A DNA stretch of 64,000 bases, from NCBI GenBank assembly GCA_934045075.1, contig OW203732.1, positions 9,821,001 through 9,885,000 on the forward strand, given 5' to 3'. This DNA comes from Yponomeuta sedellus (taxonomy: Eukaryota > Arthropoda > Insecta > Lepidoptera > Yponomeutidae). Each line of letters opens with the position of its first letter. Within the stretch, counting starts at the first letter, position 1. Shown here in pieces: positions 18,065 through 28,589 of this stretch. Position numbers and translations under genes: made by a program. Below the pieces are notes generated by a model, which saw only the letters and a program-made list of their open reading frames with translations, did not search any database and was not told where the DNA came from.

Positions 18065-21000
18065 CTGAAAGAGAATTAACCAATGAGACGCTACTTTTAA
18101 AAAATATAACCCTTATTTCTTTATCGCAATTATTTGTTGTTGAACGTGATCTCTTGAATGAGAGCGAATGTTGTTTTTCGGCTAGCGTATCAGATCGTTG
18201 CTAGATTGTTCTAAACACCGCTTAATGTGACATTTATTTATGCTAACAGTGATTGCTTACTCGTAAGGACCGTGCCTGTACCATGAACTCTATCCCGCAA
18301 GCGAGAATAGAAAATTACGGCAACACACAATAACGGTCTCATCCGCTGCGTCAGTGCGGGACGGGGCGATTTTGTCTATTTCTCGCGCGCGTTTTCTAGA
18401 CATGTTTTTGTGACCTATGGCGACGTAGTTTCTCTCAGTCCCCATTCCATGGCACTCAGTATGAGGACCAGCAGCGTCGTGGACTATAAAATTGGGTCAT
18501 GCATGATTGATTGACACCTCGGGTCGCAGGTATAAGTTACAAATATGCAAATCTAGCGTATCGCAACCGTAACCCTTCTTATGGAACGCGACTTGCCTGT
18601 GATTTATCCATCTTTAACGACACCTTTTATGTCGCCTTATGTGGCTTACCTTTTTGGTGCATTGGTTAAGTCACGCGGTCATTTGGATTTGATTTGCAGG
18701 GCGTACTCCATTTATGTCTAACTCTAGCTTTATAGAATAGAGCCCATTGCAGGGCACTGGACTTGGATAGCGAGAAAGGAAGAGCGTACTCGTTATTTCG
18801 TTTCAACTTATGTCTTGCCACTTTACAAATCTTATTATGGTGCCTCTCCGACTAGCCAAGGTTGCGAATCAGCTCAGCATATTTATATCTTTTTCCCGCA
18901 ACGCGGAAGAGCTCGGCAGCACTTATGCCTCCAGTCCACTCCCTTAGGTAAACGAGGCATAAAATTATATAGAGCTGCAGTTGATATAAGTGTTCTCTAT
19001 AGATATGGCGTTCTTATTTCAAACCGACACTGTGGTAACTTTAATAGAGACGTATACTTTTAGTAAAATACTGATAGCTGAATTGGGACATGAAGTTACA
19101 GCGTTACTTACGTCAGGCGTCAGCAGGCCAACTAAGTAAGGGGCGATGATGCCAGTTATCGCTCCGATTCCATTCACAATAGCCATCAGGGTGCCGGCGT
19201 AGTTCCCACTCAGATCCAAGGCGTTTACCTTCATACCAGGGTAAAATGCCCCCATGAGGCCCATAGCTGCGGTAAACAATATAACCACCGATTGAGTGTC
19301 GCATCCTGAGTACGAAGCCAGAATCATGCATATCCCTGGGCCGACCGACGCTGTAAAATTAAAATTACACGATAACAAACATCGCTTGATCGCAGAATGG
19401 TTAAACAATAATTTTCGGAGGGGATAAATACTTTCATATTTGCATCATCGATCACTCGAGCGGTGCAGCCCAACGCGTAATAACTCAAAGCCGCATGGTA
19501 ATTTTCTTCGAAGCTGCACTGTATTAGGTACTTAGAGTTGCTCAAGCGCTATATTAGGTAAGGTCACCTACCCACTGTGGTGAAAGTTTTCCTAGCATTA
19601 GTGACGGAGAGCCAATTTCTCTTGACGATCTTGTCGCACAGCCAGCCGAAGGCTATCGAACTTATCCACATGACGGCGTAGGGCAAGGCTGCGAGCGTCC
19701 CCGTGCGGTGGATGTCGAATTTCAGCACCCCAGTCATGTATTTCGGAAGGTCCGTCACCATTGTGAAGTAGCCGTAGTCGTGACCAATCTGAAAATTCCA
19801 AACGTGATTAAATGTAGTGTAAGAGTACTTTTTTGAGATAAGGGAGCGGTGACCTTTCGGGGTTCGTGGGTTAGAACTCCGGCGCGAATCACCGACTTTG
19901 TTTTCTAAGATACGTATATTTGTGAAGTTGTAGTAGCAATGCCACTCGCAAACGGTGAATGAAAATATCGAATTTGACGACCTCGGTGGCGCAGCGGTTA
20001 CCACACTGTAAAACCGAAGGTCTCGGGTTCGATGCCCGGCCGGGTCAAACTAGGAAATGAACTTTTCTAGTTTGTGTCGGGTCTTGGACGTATGTATTTA
20101 TTGTATTAAATCTATCATCGAGTTAGCAGCTATAACACAAGTCATTTAAATGTACTTAGTATAGGGCTAACGAGATCTGTGTAATATATCCATGAATATT
20201 TATCGTGAGGAAATATTTTCAGCTGAGGTATGTAACCTCCGATTCTCAGAGGTTACATACCTCAGCGCTTGAAATTGCCAACCCGCGGTGGGTACGCATG
20301 GTATTTAAGCTCATACAACAGAGAGTTATAGAGAAGGCTTAGTGGCAGTACAGTGGCAGCGGGGTGAATATGGGGTACTTACATAAAAATTATTTGGGCA
20401 AATTATATTTATCGTTTTGTTATATTTAGAGATTGCCTTTCTTTTCAATCCTTCCCTTATTTTGGACTTCTAGATCTTGACATAATGGACAATTTCAGGA
20501 GTCTTATACTAGCGGTCTAGCATGCCAAAGTCATACCTGTGCACAAACGAGGGCCCAAAGCGGCACGGACATCAGGATAGCCTTCCACGGAATAGCGTTA
20601 GGTTGGCTCGAGTGGTGGCTACCGAGAGCCTCCTCTAAGAACTTTTTCTCCTTGTCCGAAATGAATGGATGCGACTCCGGATCGTTGTAGCAAAGCAGTG
20701 ACTGTAAAGCAAAAGTATTGTAGGTCAGCTTTTTAGTGTATTTATGTGAACAAGAACTACTGTTGTTTCAACGACCAATTACTTGATTAATCAGTTTCAT
20801 GCTGCAATTGTGCAAAAAAAACGGTCAAGTGCCAGTTGGAATTGCGGACCGAGGGTTCGGTACAAACTTGTAGAATTATAATTATATTATAGTTCAGGCG
20901 CGGTCAGGTACAGGATGGGTGAGCGTCCCGTGACTACCGCTAGTGGCATTTTTCCGAGCGCTTCGTTACGTTAAGCCGTTGGTGCCGGCTGTCATATAAT

Positions 21001-24000
21001 GGCAGTCGTTAAGCCATGTCAGAGGCCTTAAGGGCGGCTTGATAACTTCTGACAGTAAGGCCCGCCACTGTCTTACAATCCTCCCCCAACCCGGACTTGG
21101 CCCCCGTGGTGGAGTATGGCCTAACCTTCCTGCGATGCAGGAAGAGACCCGTGCCCCAGCAGTGGGGACATACAAGGGTTAATAACGATATAGTTTAGAA
21201 ATCGTGCCTCGCAGTTTTTTCTGAGTTTTTCCCGAACTTCAAGGGCTGTTTTTTTGTTACTTAATTACAAATGTACAGTTTTCAGATTTTTTCCTGTATT
21301 TGTAGTACTCGTATAAAACAAGGTTACTTGCCAAATTTCATAGTTCTAGGTCAACGTGACGTACTCTTTGAATTTTGATACCCTTGAGTATTGAAATACA
21401 CATTTGTTAGCGGCATAAACGGCCGTAACATTTTTTTGGGTTAATTCAGAAGTTTGATTTCTTCACAACTTCAAGGGACTGTAGACCTGAGTGTACGGTT
21501 TTAATTTCAACTCAGCACCTTAACACATTTTCAAGGTAAAGGGTCTTGACAGACGGACGTACGGACAACAAAGCGATCTAATAAAGGTTCTGTTTTTCCT
21601 TCAGGGTACGAAACCCTAAAAATCATCTTAAGACAGCAATAAAATCTTACCCAAAGTGCGAACCACAAGATTCCGAGCGCCCCGAACAAATAGAATACCG
21701 ACTGCCACTCCCCGGTCTGCGTAATGACAAGACCGGACAGATAAGTGCCAGCGATATTGCCTATCTGCGCCCCTCCAAATACTAACGAGCCCATCCGAGC
21801 CCTCTCGGTCACTGGAGCCCATCGGGCCAGCATAGCGTTTAGGGCCGGAAACGTTGTACCCTAGAAAATAAGACAAGCATTTTTGATATAAGTATGTATA
21901 ACACACCAATTTCTCTAACGTCAATTTTTTATCAGTTTTTCGTTCCGACGTTTCCACTCTCTACCCGAAGGGAGATGGAAATAAGAGAATATTTGAGATG
22001 AATGGTTTATACATCGAATTTAATAGATTGGCAGCATATTAAATTTATAGCAGTTATTCAAATAAGTAACTTGCTGACCAGAAAGTAATGGTTGTGCGGG
22101 TGAAGAACTCAAAAAGAAGGCAATGATCGCTCTTACCTCTCCAAGTCCTTCTAAAACCCTCATGATGATTAGGCCAGTGGCACCGCCGATGTCCACAGCC
22201 CACGGAGTGAGTAACGTGAAAACAGCCGTACTCAGCACACCGAGCCCTAGTGAGTATTTGCCTCCAAATCTCTCCGCCAGCATTCCGCCGGGCAGATGTG
22301 TCACTATGTACCCGTAGTAGAACGAGCTGAGTATTATGCCTTGAGTTTCTTCGTTCCAGTCGAAGCCGGGTAATTCCTGGAAGAAAGCAAGTTCGTGTTT
22401 GGGGCATCAGTACGGTGAAAACAGAATGTGAAAATACTTTTGCTTTGATAGGGAAAGAACACATAGGTAACATAACATTTACACACAGGCACATACATTG
22501 CTTCTGACCCCACACTATGATAACCTGTGTCGCGGGAACCAGAAACAACGACATCACAAACATGAACATCCAAGACCTGGGTTTTTTTTTGTCCCCAGCC
22601 GGGGTTCGAACCCGGGACCTCATGCATGGTAGGGAGATGGACTACCGCTGCGCCACAGAGGTCCTCAACACAAACAAGTCATTTTGTCAGGTAAGTTCGG
22701 GTTAGTTGCATCTGTATACAAAATATATCTAGAAAATCTGACATGAGATTTTTTTTTATTGAATTTTGGTCATAGAGCGTTTAGCTACTGGTATTCTGAC
22801 CCAACCTAGTAACGCCCGGCATACAACTTAATAGTAAAAACTTTAGTATTGCGAGTAGCACAGAAAAAAAATATTAGTAATAAAAAGTCAAAGTAGATAT
22901 TCCTAGACACGAGTAAATAAGAATATCACATTACATTAGCTATAAAACAGTAACTATCGTGACTAACACAGACTTGAAAGAGGGTAATGGATGATGTTCC
23001 GGAGGGATATTCCGAAACATCATCTACGCACGGGCAAAAGCTGGTCCGCCATAAACAAGCACAGCTTGAGCCACAACGACGACGAAGAATAGTTTTAAAT
23101 TTAACTAATTACACATACATACATAAACTTTCTCTTGTATCCCGAAGGGGTAGACAGAGGCCCGATATGCCACTTACCACGATACTGTCAGATATCTTTT
23201 ACTTCAATATATATATTATATATTTTACTTCATTAACCTTAATTATTAGGGGTTAAAGTATGAAATTGCCGTTTTATTGCAATAGGTTCTTTGAATTGAC
23301 ATAGAATCTTCATGGTTTGAGGTTTTCGAATGAAACTTTTTTCAAATGGTTTCTATGATGTTCTTTTTTTAAAAAATGTGAAAAAAAAGCGTTTAAACCT
23401 AAATCGCACGGTGCGTTCATTAGTAGACCCCTCTCCAAACGCAGCATTGATATTGCGGGCTGTTTCTGCCGCGTTAGTTCCGCGTCGGAACTCGTATCCA
23501 AAAATCACTCGAATTTTCGCAGTATCCATCTTTCTTGTCTAAATTGAGTAACAAAAACAATTGAAAGTCGATATTCAAATGTTTCACATTTTTTAAAAAA
23601 AGAACATCATAGAAACCATTTGAAAAAAGTTTCATTCGAAAACCTCAAACCATGAAGATTCTATGTCAATTCAAAGAACCTATTGCAATAAAACGGCAAT
23701 TTCATACTTTAACAACTATTACTTGGTGCATGCACATACCCCGGTTTAAGTTACTTTTTATCTTAGCCTTCGCTAGTGGATGATTTTGCGCAGGCTAAGA
23801 TAATAATCTCATGGTATTTAAGTTTACCTAATAAAAAACCTTGTAAAACCAGGGACGGATTTTGTGGACGGCCAATTGCGGAAAAAATATTCGATTTAAC
23901 TCGGTAGACAGGATTCAAATTACATAGAGCGAAATAACTAAAATGATCCGGTACCGGGATAACTTACAGAATATCAATGTATCTAGATCGGTCGAAAAGA

Positions 24001-24994
24001 ACGCGAGCAGAGCAGCTGGTCTGTTTTTTAATGCGTGCAAAATAATTACTTATATACTTTTTCCCAGTAAATTGTTGTTTTACTGTAAAAAATTACACTT
24101 GTGCACAAATTCACTTGTGCGACCAAAAATTATTGCATGCAGTCATAAAGAAGTATTTATTTCTTTAATTTTCTGCTTTTTTCTTGATTAGGTATGCGTA
24201 ATTGTTGATGCCCGTGTTCTCTTGTGATTCAGACAATTTTAGATAGAATATAATTATGTTGGTAACTTGTGGACGAGTTCTTCAGTTTTGTTTCAAAGAC
24301 AGTTATTTATTGGCATATGGCCATACAACGGCGTTAATATAAGTGCGATATTTTTTCCATACAATATGCAAAATGCAGCCTGTGTCCACTCACTACTGCG
24401 GTCGGGTTTAGTATAAAACATGACATCGCGCATATAGACTCGGCAAACATTGTTCTATCATATTAAATAGCCTTTTACATTAGGCCTACCAAATAAGTAT
24501 ACACAAAAAAAATAGGTGAAGCCGCAGGAGTTCTATAACAAACACTGTTAACGAGATTTTCATACATTATTTATAACCATCGAAAGTCACGACTTTTAAA
24601 AAATTAACTTGTATTGCTGTCCACATAGAGTACCAAATCCAAAAAAATATAATGGATTGTGATGGTTTAGGACCCCGGCACTTGTCATGGAACAGTATAT
24701 TTTTTTAGAATCTAATTAAAAAACAGACTTAGTAATACGCGGCTGGGGGCGGCCAGTACAGTGCTGGTCTACCTCTGAGTATAACCATGTTAGAGCACAG
24801 CAAACTTACTACGTCATCGACGGAAGCGCCCTCCACCGCCCCAGGACAGGATCCCTCGTCGAAGTCCGCGGCCGCGGGCCTCCGTCGCACCATCTGCGTG
24901 ATGGCGATGTTGAGGCACACGCGCATCGTGTACGCGTTCGCCACCGCCAGGAAACCCATCACCGCCATCACCCATCGCTGGGGTATTATGAAGA
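17870..24994 (-). CDS. SLC17/ACS-family inorganic phosphate cotransporter (MFS), lacking first exon
   Basis: Seven minus-strand exons (24994-24810, 22376-22137, 21860-21651, 20701-20537, 19788-19572, 19350-19112, 18064-17870) join in frame into 482 residues, close to the usual ~480-500 of the family. The first segment [20 protein letters not shown] is TM1. [20 protein letters not shown] and [10 protein letters not shown] form the TM2-TM3 loop signature. [20 protein letters not shown] plus [20 protein letters not shown] is the TM4-5 hallmark of SLC17/ACS transporters. The acidic loop [18 protein letters not shown] precedes the second half, and the cytosolic tail ends NAEVKL. Known relatives move phosphate or organic anions with Na+ or H+ across the plasma or organelle membrane; substrate here is inferred. 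The N-terminal ~10-40 residues must come from an exon beyond 24994. All junction phases agree and no disruption was seen. Confidence 0.88.
19112..19350 (-). CDS. Phosphate cotransporter exon, TM9-TM11
   Basis: Acceptor TTTTACAG, donor GTAAGT at 19111. Encodes [16 protein letters not shown]... to [14 protein letters not shown]. The motif [19 protein letters not shown] is typical of the family. Confidence 0.87.
19572..19788 (-). CDS. Phosphate cotransporter exon, TM7-TM8
   Basis: Acceptor ATTTTCAG, donor GTAGGT at 19571. Encodes [18 protein letters not shown]... to ARKTFTTV plus one base. Confidence 0.87.
19905..19975 (+). repeat. SINE family E fragment
   Basis: TTTGTGAAGTTGTAGTAGCA...CTCGCAAACGGTGAA..., as at 37620-37660. 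It abuts the family B SINE at 19976. Confidence 0.5.
19976..20206 (+). repeat. tRNA-derived SINE, family B
   Basis: Box A GGTGGCGCAGCGG, box B GGGTTCGATGCCC, then the unrelated body ending ATATATCCATGAATATT. In a cotransporter intron. Other copies at 33733 and 36747. Confidence 0.85.
20224..20262. repeat. Perfect 15-bp hairpin
   Basis: GAGGTATGTAACCTC and its complement, loop of 9 nt; overlaps SINE-like sequence ACATACCTCAGCGCTTG. Confidence 0.7.
20537..20701 (-). CDS. Phosphate cotransporter exon, central loop
   Basis: Acceptor CTTTACAG, donor GTATGA at 20536. Encodes [20 protein letters not shown]... to [10 protein letters not shown]. The start of TM7 follows the charged loop. Confidence 0.86.
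20813..20880 (+). repeat. Family H repeat, left part
   Basis: AAAACGGTCAAGTGCCAGTT...GGGTTCGGTAC. The same head occurs inverted near 51600 and degenerate at 26362. Confidence 0.5.
20885..21182 (-). repeat. LINE 3'-end repeat, family D, reverse copy
   Basis: GCCGGCTGTCATATAATGGC and AGTCGTTAAGCCATG are the complement of the copy at 57845-58110; it ends CCCCAGCAGTGGGGACAT. In a cotransporter intron. Confidence 0.6.
21183..21625 (+). repeat. Family H repeat, right part
   Basis: A long AT-rich non-coding body with GACAGACGGACGTACGGAC near 21550 and GGTTCTGTTTTTCCTTC...GGTACGAAACCCTA at the end. Fits a common lepidopteran non-coding repeat split by the family D copy. It ends 26 bp short of the exon at 21651. 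Confidence 0.5.
21651..21860 (-). CDS. Phosphate cotransporter exon, TM4-TM6
   Basis: Acceptor TTTTCTAG, donor GTAAGA at 21650. Encodes [20 protein letters not shown]... to GILWFALW, 70 codons. Confidence 0.88.
22137..22376 (-). CDS. Phosphate cotransporter exon, TM2-TM4
   Basis: Acceptor TTCTTCCAG, donor GTAAGA at 22136. Encodes [20 protein letters not shown]... to MRVLEGLGE, 80 codons. Confidence 0.88.
22466..22666 (-). repeat. tRNA-derived SINE, family C
   Basis: Reverse complement: TGTGGCGCAGCGGTAGTCCA (box A), CCCGGGTTCGAACCCCGGC (box B), then poly(A)-like stretch and a body ending CATACATTG.... Related copy at 32096-32293. Confidence 0.83.
22985..23190 (+). repeat. Hairpin plus family G repeat
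   Basis: GATGATGTTCCGGAG with complement near 23025, then ACATACATAAACTTTCTCTTG and TATCCCGAAGGGGTAGACAG, the family G signature. Confidence 0.5.
23253..23712 (-). mobile_element. mariner deletion derivative with 131-bp inverted repeats
   Basis: Two arms, 23253-23383 and 23582-23712, are exact complements by my base-by-base comparison, spaced by 198 bp and bounded by TTAA (consistent with a TA duplication). In the spacer the minus strand from ATG 23529 reads [20 protein letters not shown] then [12 protein letters not shown], the N-terminus of a mariner transposase of the Hsmar1/SETMAR-like type. It stops after ~46 codons where the inverted arm begins. Normal mariner ends are ~30 bp, so one end appears to have been copied over the rest of the gene. 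Confidence 0.8.
23713..24809. other. Cotransporter intron, AT-rich, no recognised element
   Basis: No coding potential or clear repeat seen apart from short AT-rich tracts. Confidence 0.4.
24810..24994 (-). CDS. Phosphate cotransporter exon, TM1
   Basis: Acceptor TTGTTCCCAG before 24994; the first two bases finish a codon. Encodes [20 protein letters not shown]..., then an extracellular loop rich in Arg/Ala, Glu/Asp. Donor taken as GTAAGT at 24809. The missing upstream exon must end in phase 1. Confidence 0.82.
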
Positions 24995-25000
24995 CTGGGA

Positions 25001-25175
25001 ACAAGATAAGAATATTCTTTATTGTACACCAGGAAAAAACAAACATTAAATAATTACATTGATACAGTAAAATTGGCAGCCTTATTGCTTAGAGCAATTT
25101 CTTCCAGACAACGTACGATGTAGTTGCTGAAGGAAAAGTGAGACGGGTAGTTGGTGCAAACATGATTATTGATAT
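25001..25175 (-). repeat. Dispersed repeat, family F, next to a splice acceptor
   Basis: GATAAGAATATTCTTTATTG, then CAGTAAAATTGGCAGCCTTA, CAATTTCTTCCAGACAAC and AGTGAGACGGGTAGTTGGTG. The same blocks recur at 32826, 33528 and 44716. Its end lies within 10 bp of the acceptor of the exon at 24994. Confidence 0.6.
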
Positions 25176-25692
25176 AAACCATTACATATTATACATATAG
25201 CAATTATAAAGATCCATAAAGTTACATTAGTTACAATAAAGTTCTACAAGGGGATAAAAAGAAACATAGCTGCATTAAGAAAAACAATAATAAAATCAAA
25301 TAATAAACAATTAGAGTGATAGACACAAATCCAGAACTTGTTTTTGAAGATAGCTGGGGAGGTGTTAGGATTTATGTAGTAATCGGAGGGAGACATGACT
25401 GGATTCCGTACTTGAAGAGTACTAAATAGAACTCTATTGATTTTAACATATATACGGACTCACAGAAAGACTACTTAGGCATATAACTTTGTATGCATAC
25501 GACGTCTTTCTGTCTGTCCATCCGTTCGACGTGTAAAGGGTTCTTGAACCGTAATAGCAAATTGAAACCTTCAAGGCATTGCGTTCACATTAAAATATGT
25601 TTTAATCACAGAAACTACGACGTAATGAAGGTTAGAAGTGAAACTAGGCGTATATTTCTTAATCTAGAAAATTTTAGAAAAATATAAGAAAA

Positions 25693-25864
25693 CCCTAACA
25701 CAGTGTTTATTAATAACTTCCACACAACACAATCACCAGACAAGGACATTACAAACGTGGAAATACACCCAGACAGGCGATGTGTATGTACGGGGGCCCC
25801 AATGGGAATCGAACATATGGCCTCCGGCCTGCTAATCAGACAATGTAGAGGCGGAGTGGCCAAG
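25693..25864 (-). repeat. tRNA-derived SINE, family I
   Basis: Reverse complement carries CATATGTTCGATTCCCATTG (box B) and a box-A-like region; the body ends AACTTCCACACAACACAATC, also found at 55417 and 57044. Confidence 0.6.
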
Positions 25865-25955
25865 AAAATTATAAAAAATTAGGCGGGTCCTTGTATGTGA
25901 AACGTGTTTCTTTTAGGTTTTATTTTTGTTCCGTCGTGAAATGAATGAAATGAAA

Positions 25956-26140
25956 TATAATATAATATAATATAATATAATATAATATAATATAATATAA
26001 TATAATATAATATAATATAATATAATATAATATAATATAATATAATATAATATAATATAATATAATATAATATAATATAATATAATATAATATAATATAA
26101 TATAATATAATATAATATAATATAATATAATATAATATAA
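25956..26140 (+). repeat. (TATAA)37 microsatellite
   Basis: 185 bp of uninterrupted TATAA units. It runs straight into the foldback element at 26148. Confidence 0.97.
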
Positions 26141-26147
26141 TATATAT

Positions 26148-26273
26148 TACATCTTGAGATATAATAAGTTATCGCTCGTCATACATTTTGTACGAGACCG
26201 GTTCACTCTGTGCTATAATGATATTATAGCTATAAAACTATAATATCGATAAATTATTATATCTCAAGATGTA
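26148..26273. mobile_element. Foldback MITE beside the TATAA array
   Basis: TACATCTTGAGATATAATAA at the left and its complement at the right; the ~28-bp arms differ at one position by eye. The core contains a second small palindrome (TATAATGATATTATAGC...). Confidence 0.75.
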
Positions 26274-26418
26274 ATATATTATATTACATCCCATAGTGAG
26301 AAGCCGGCTTAGTGGTGTGAATATAGTACATTCCCTATGCATTATAAGAAGAAATAATAAAAACTGGTCAAGTGTGAGGTGCACTCCCGAACTGAATGGA
26401 AGGAAACATATTTCATAA

Positions 26419-26560
26419 GGGCCTCTTTCTGAATTGAGAATTTAGCTAAGTAAATACTTAACTGTAGTGCTGTCTTTCGAATTTCTCAAAAAAGAGCGTG
26501 ACATAACATAACTTTACTTAAGTATTTACTTAGTGAAATTCTCAGTTCAGAAAGTGGCCC
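26419..26560. mobile_element. Foldback MITE, TAA target
   Basis: Flanked by TAA (26416-26418, 26561-26563). Arms of ~43 bp: GGGCCTCTTTCTGAATTGAG and complement CTCAGTTCAGAAAGTGGCCC. Same target and GGGCC-type end as 11828-11943. Confidence 0.75.
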
Positions 26561-26574
26561 TAAGACAACTTTAT

Positions 26575-28340
26575 AATTTCAGTCAATTAATTTTATTCGA
26601 ATTGAACCGAAAGTTCCATGATACCATGCCATGCGATACATAAATAAATAAATAAATTCCTAACTAATATTTATTTGTGTTACAGGCATGAAATTAAATA
26701 AACATTTTCGTCACAAAAGTAGAACCTCGTCTTCATTATCATTATTTATCATTACTTAATTAGACAAATGAACAGTTCAAACAATTGCTTACATCCAGTT
26801 CTTTCAATCGATTTATAATAAGTTTGCATCACAAGCTCTGACGTCGTTGCCTGATAGGTGCGTGGAATAAGCTATAAACTAAATAACGTTACATGAGTAT
26901 ATAAATATTAAGCATTATGTTTCCGCTGCGAGCAAATATTTTTTAAATCAGCGCTGAGGGCTCAGTCCCTCGGCACAACGCTGAGTCAGCTGCCTTTTGT
27001 GGCAATTTAGACGCACCACAGGCGAAAGCTATGTGTGTTTTTTTGTTTCGTTTATTTGTATATTTGGTTGGTTCATGTTGTGTTAATTTTCTGGTTTTTT
27101 GTTTCTGTGATGTGTCTTGTTGCTATAATAAATGTCTTTCTTTCTTTTTCTTTCTTTTCTTAAACGACTATTGATCCAGCGCGGTCGGTGCCGTTTGTAC
27201 ATTTTTAAATGCCTTCGAGCTATTCTTGCTCGCATTGTAACATTTTCATTTACCGTAAAACAATAAGTATGAGAAATGCTTTGTAAAATGTGGTCTTTAA
27301 GACTGTCGTTAATAAATATAATAGTAACAAGTATCTGTCCATTCGTTTGACGCATAAAAGGATCATGAACCGTTCAACTAGCAAATTTAAACGTTCTATT
27401 TCTATAATTCATAAAGGCTCTTATCAGGGGAGCAAAAGGTCACGATAAGTTTTATACTACTATAGTCCAGCAGTGTACTACATAATATAGCCTGAAGAAG
27501 AAGAATAGGGTAGGGTAAATAAAGCGAGATACATAAAGACCAACTAGATGTTTTCTTTTCCCCAATTCAATTAGGGACACTCGTTTCGACACGAGTTACA
27601 AAAAAAATTGGCTTATTGTATTATGTATAATTTTCAAGACTTTGTTTCACTGTTTGTACCTATAAGTAAAACTGTGTTAGATTTCGTATTACCTACTACC
27701 TTAACAATAAATGTATTGCGTGTTGTGATCACCTGCTTGTAGATCTACACTACAATCTTGTTTCGTGACACTTATATGCCTAACTGAAACGTCATAGGGT
27801 AACTTTCTGTTTGGTGATTCTAAAATAAAGATAAAATAAAATAAAAACTTTTATCGTGACGCTATGCTCCCCTAGCAGGTCCATAGAACCTAGTAGAAGA
27901 TATTCAGAAAACGAATAGAAACGAAGAAGTCCACAAACCTCGAACCTCAAAGGCTTATCTTATCATCACCTTATTACATAAATTACACCGTTTAAGACTT
28001 TCTGTGTTAGACAAAGTGAAAAGGCATTTTATTGTAGCTACGAGTATACGCCTACGAGTATAGTAGCTCGTACATACGCCAACTGTTGCATTATACCAAG
28101 CGTGACGACTTGTGTTTCACGACCGTGGCATTGGCAATGGTGCTATACAGTTCAGGTGCACACTTACTATTAAGTGCTTTTTTCTACAGAGTATTAAATC
28201 TATCCGTCACGATATGTCTCCTTCAAACGTGATGATAACGTACATTCAATAGGACACTGGCAGTTCTAGTTTACAACTTACCTATGTCAATTATATTTTT
28301 CGACGAACATTAATTTGTTTTGGTGCTGCTATACGGTATG
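26575..28340. other. AT-rich intergenic stretch with LINE tails
   Basis: No coding exon recognised. LINE-type tails include AATAAATGTCTTTCTTTC (27126-27150) and ATAAAGATAAAATAAAATA (27824-27845). Confidence 0.5.
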
Positions 28341-28585
28341 AGATAAGGATTGTTTAGATGACAATGATGGCTGGAATTAAAGCCGGTACAATGCATGAGT
28401 TCTATGTCATAAATAATTATTATAACAGAGTTTGTTAATTAAGGACTTTGAAAAGACTTAGTTTGGAGTATTTTGTCCATTTTTCTCTAAAATGGTCTAG
28501 ATTTTGAAATGGACACCTAGTTTAACTTGTAACGTTCATTAAGACGCAGTTTCTATGTTATTTTGCATTAAAGCTTTTTGATTTG
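28340..28585 (+). repeat. LINE 3' UTR copy, family J
   Basis: GGCTGGAATTAAAGCCGGTA, GGACTTTGAAAAGACTTAGT, TAACGTTCATTAAGACGCAG, ending TTTGATTTGATT. Colinear with 59331-59575. Confidence 0.65.
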
Positions 28586-28589
28586 ATTA

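Noticed and set aside
25956..26140. CRISPR-like array
   Set aside because: Pure tandem microsatellite without spacers, in a eukaryotic genome.
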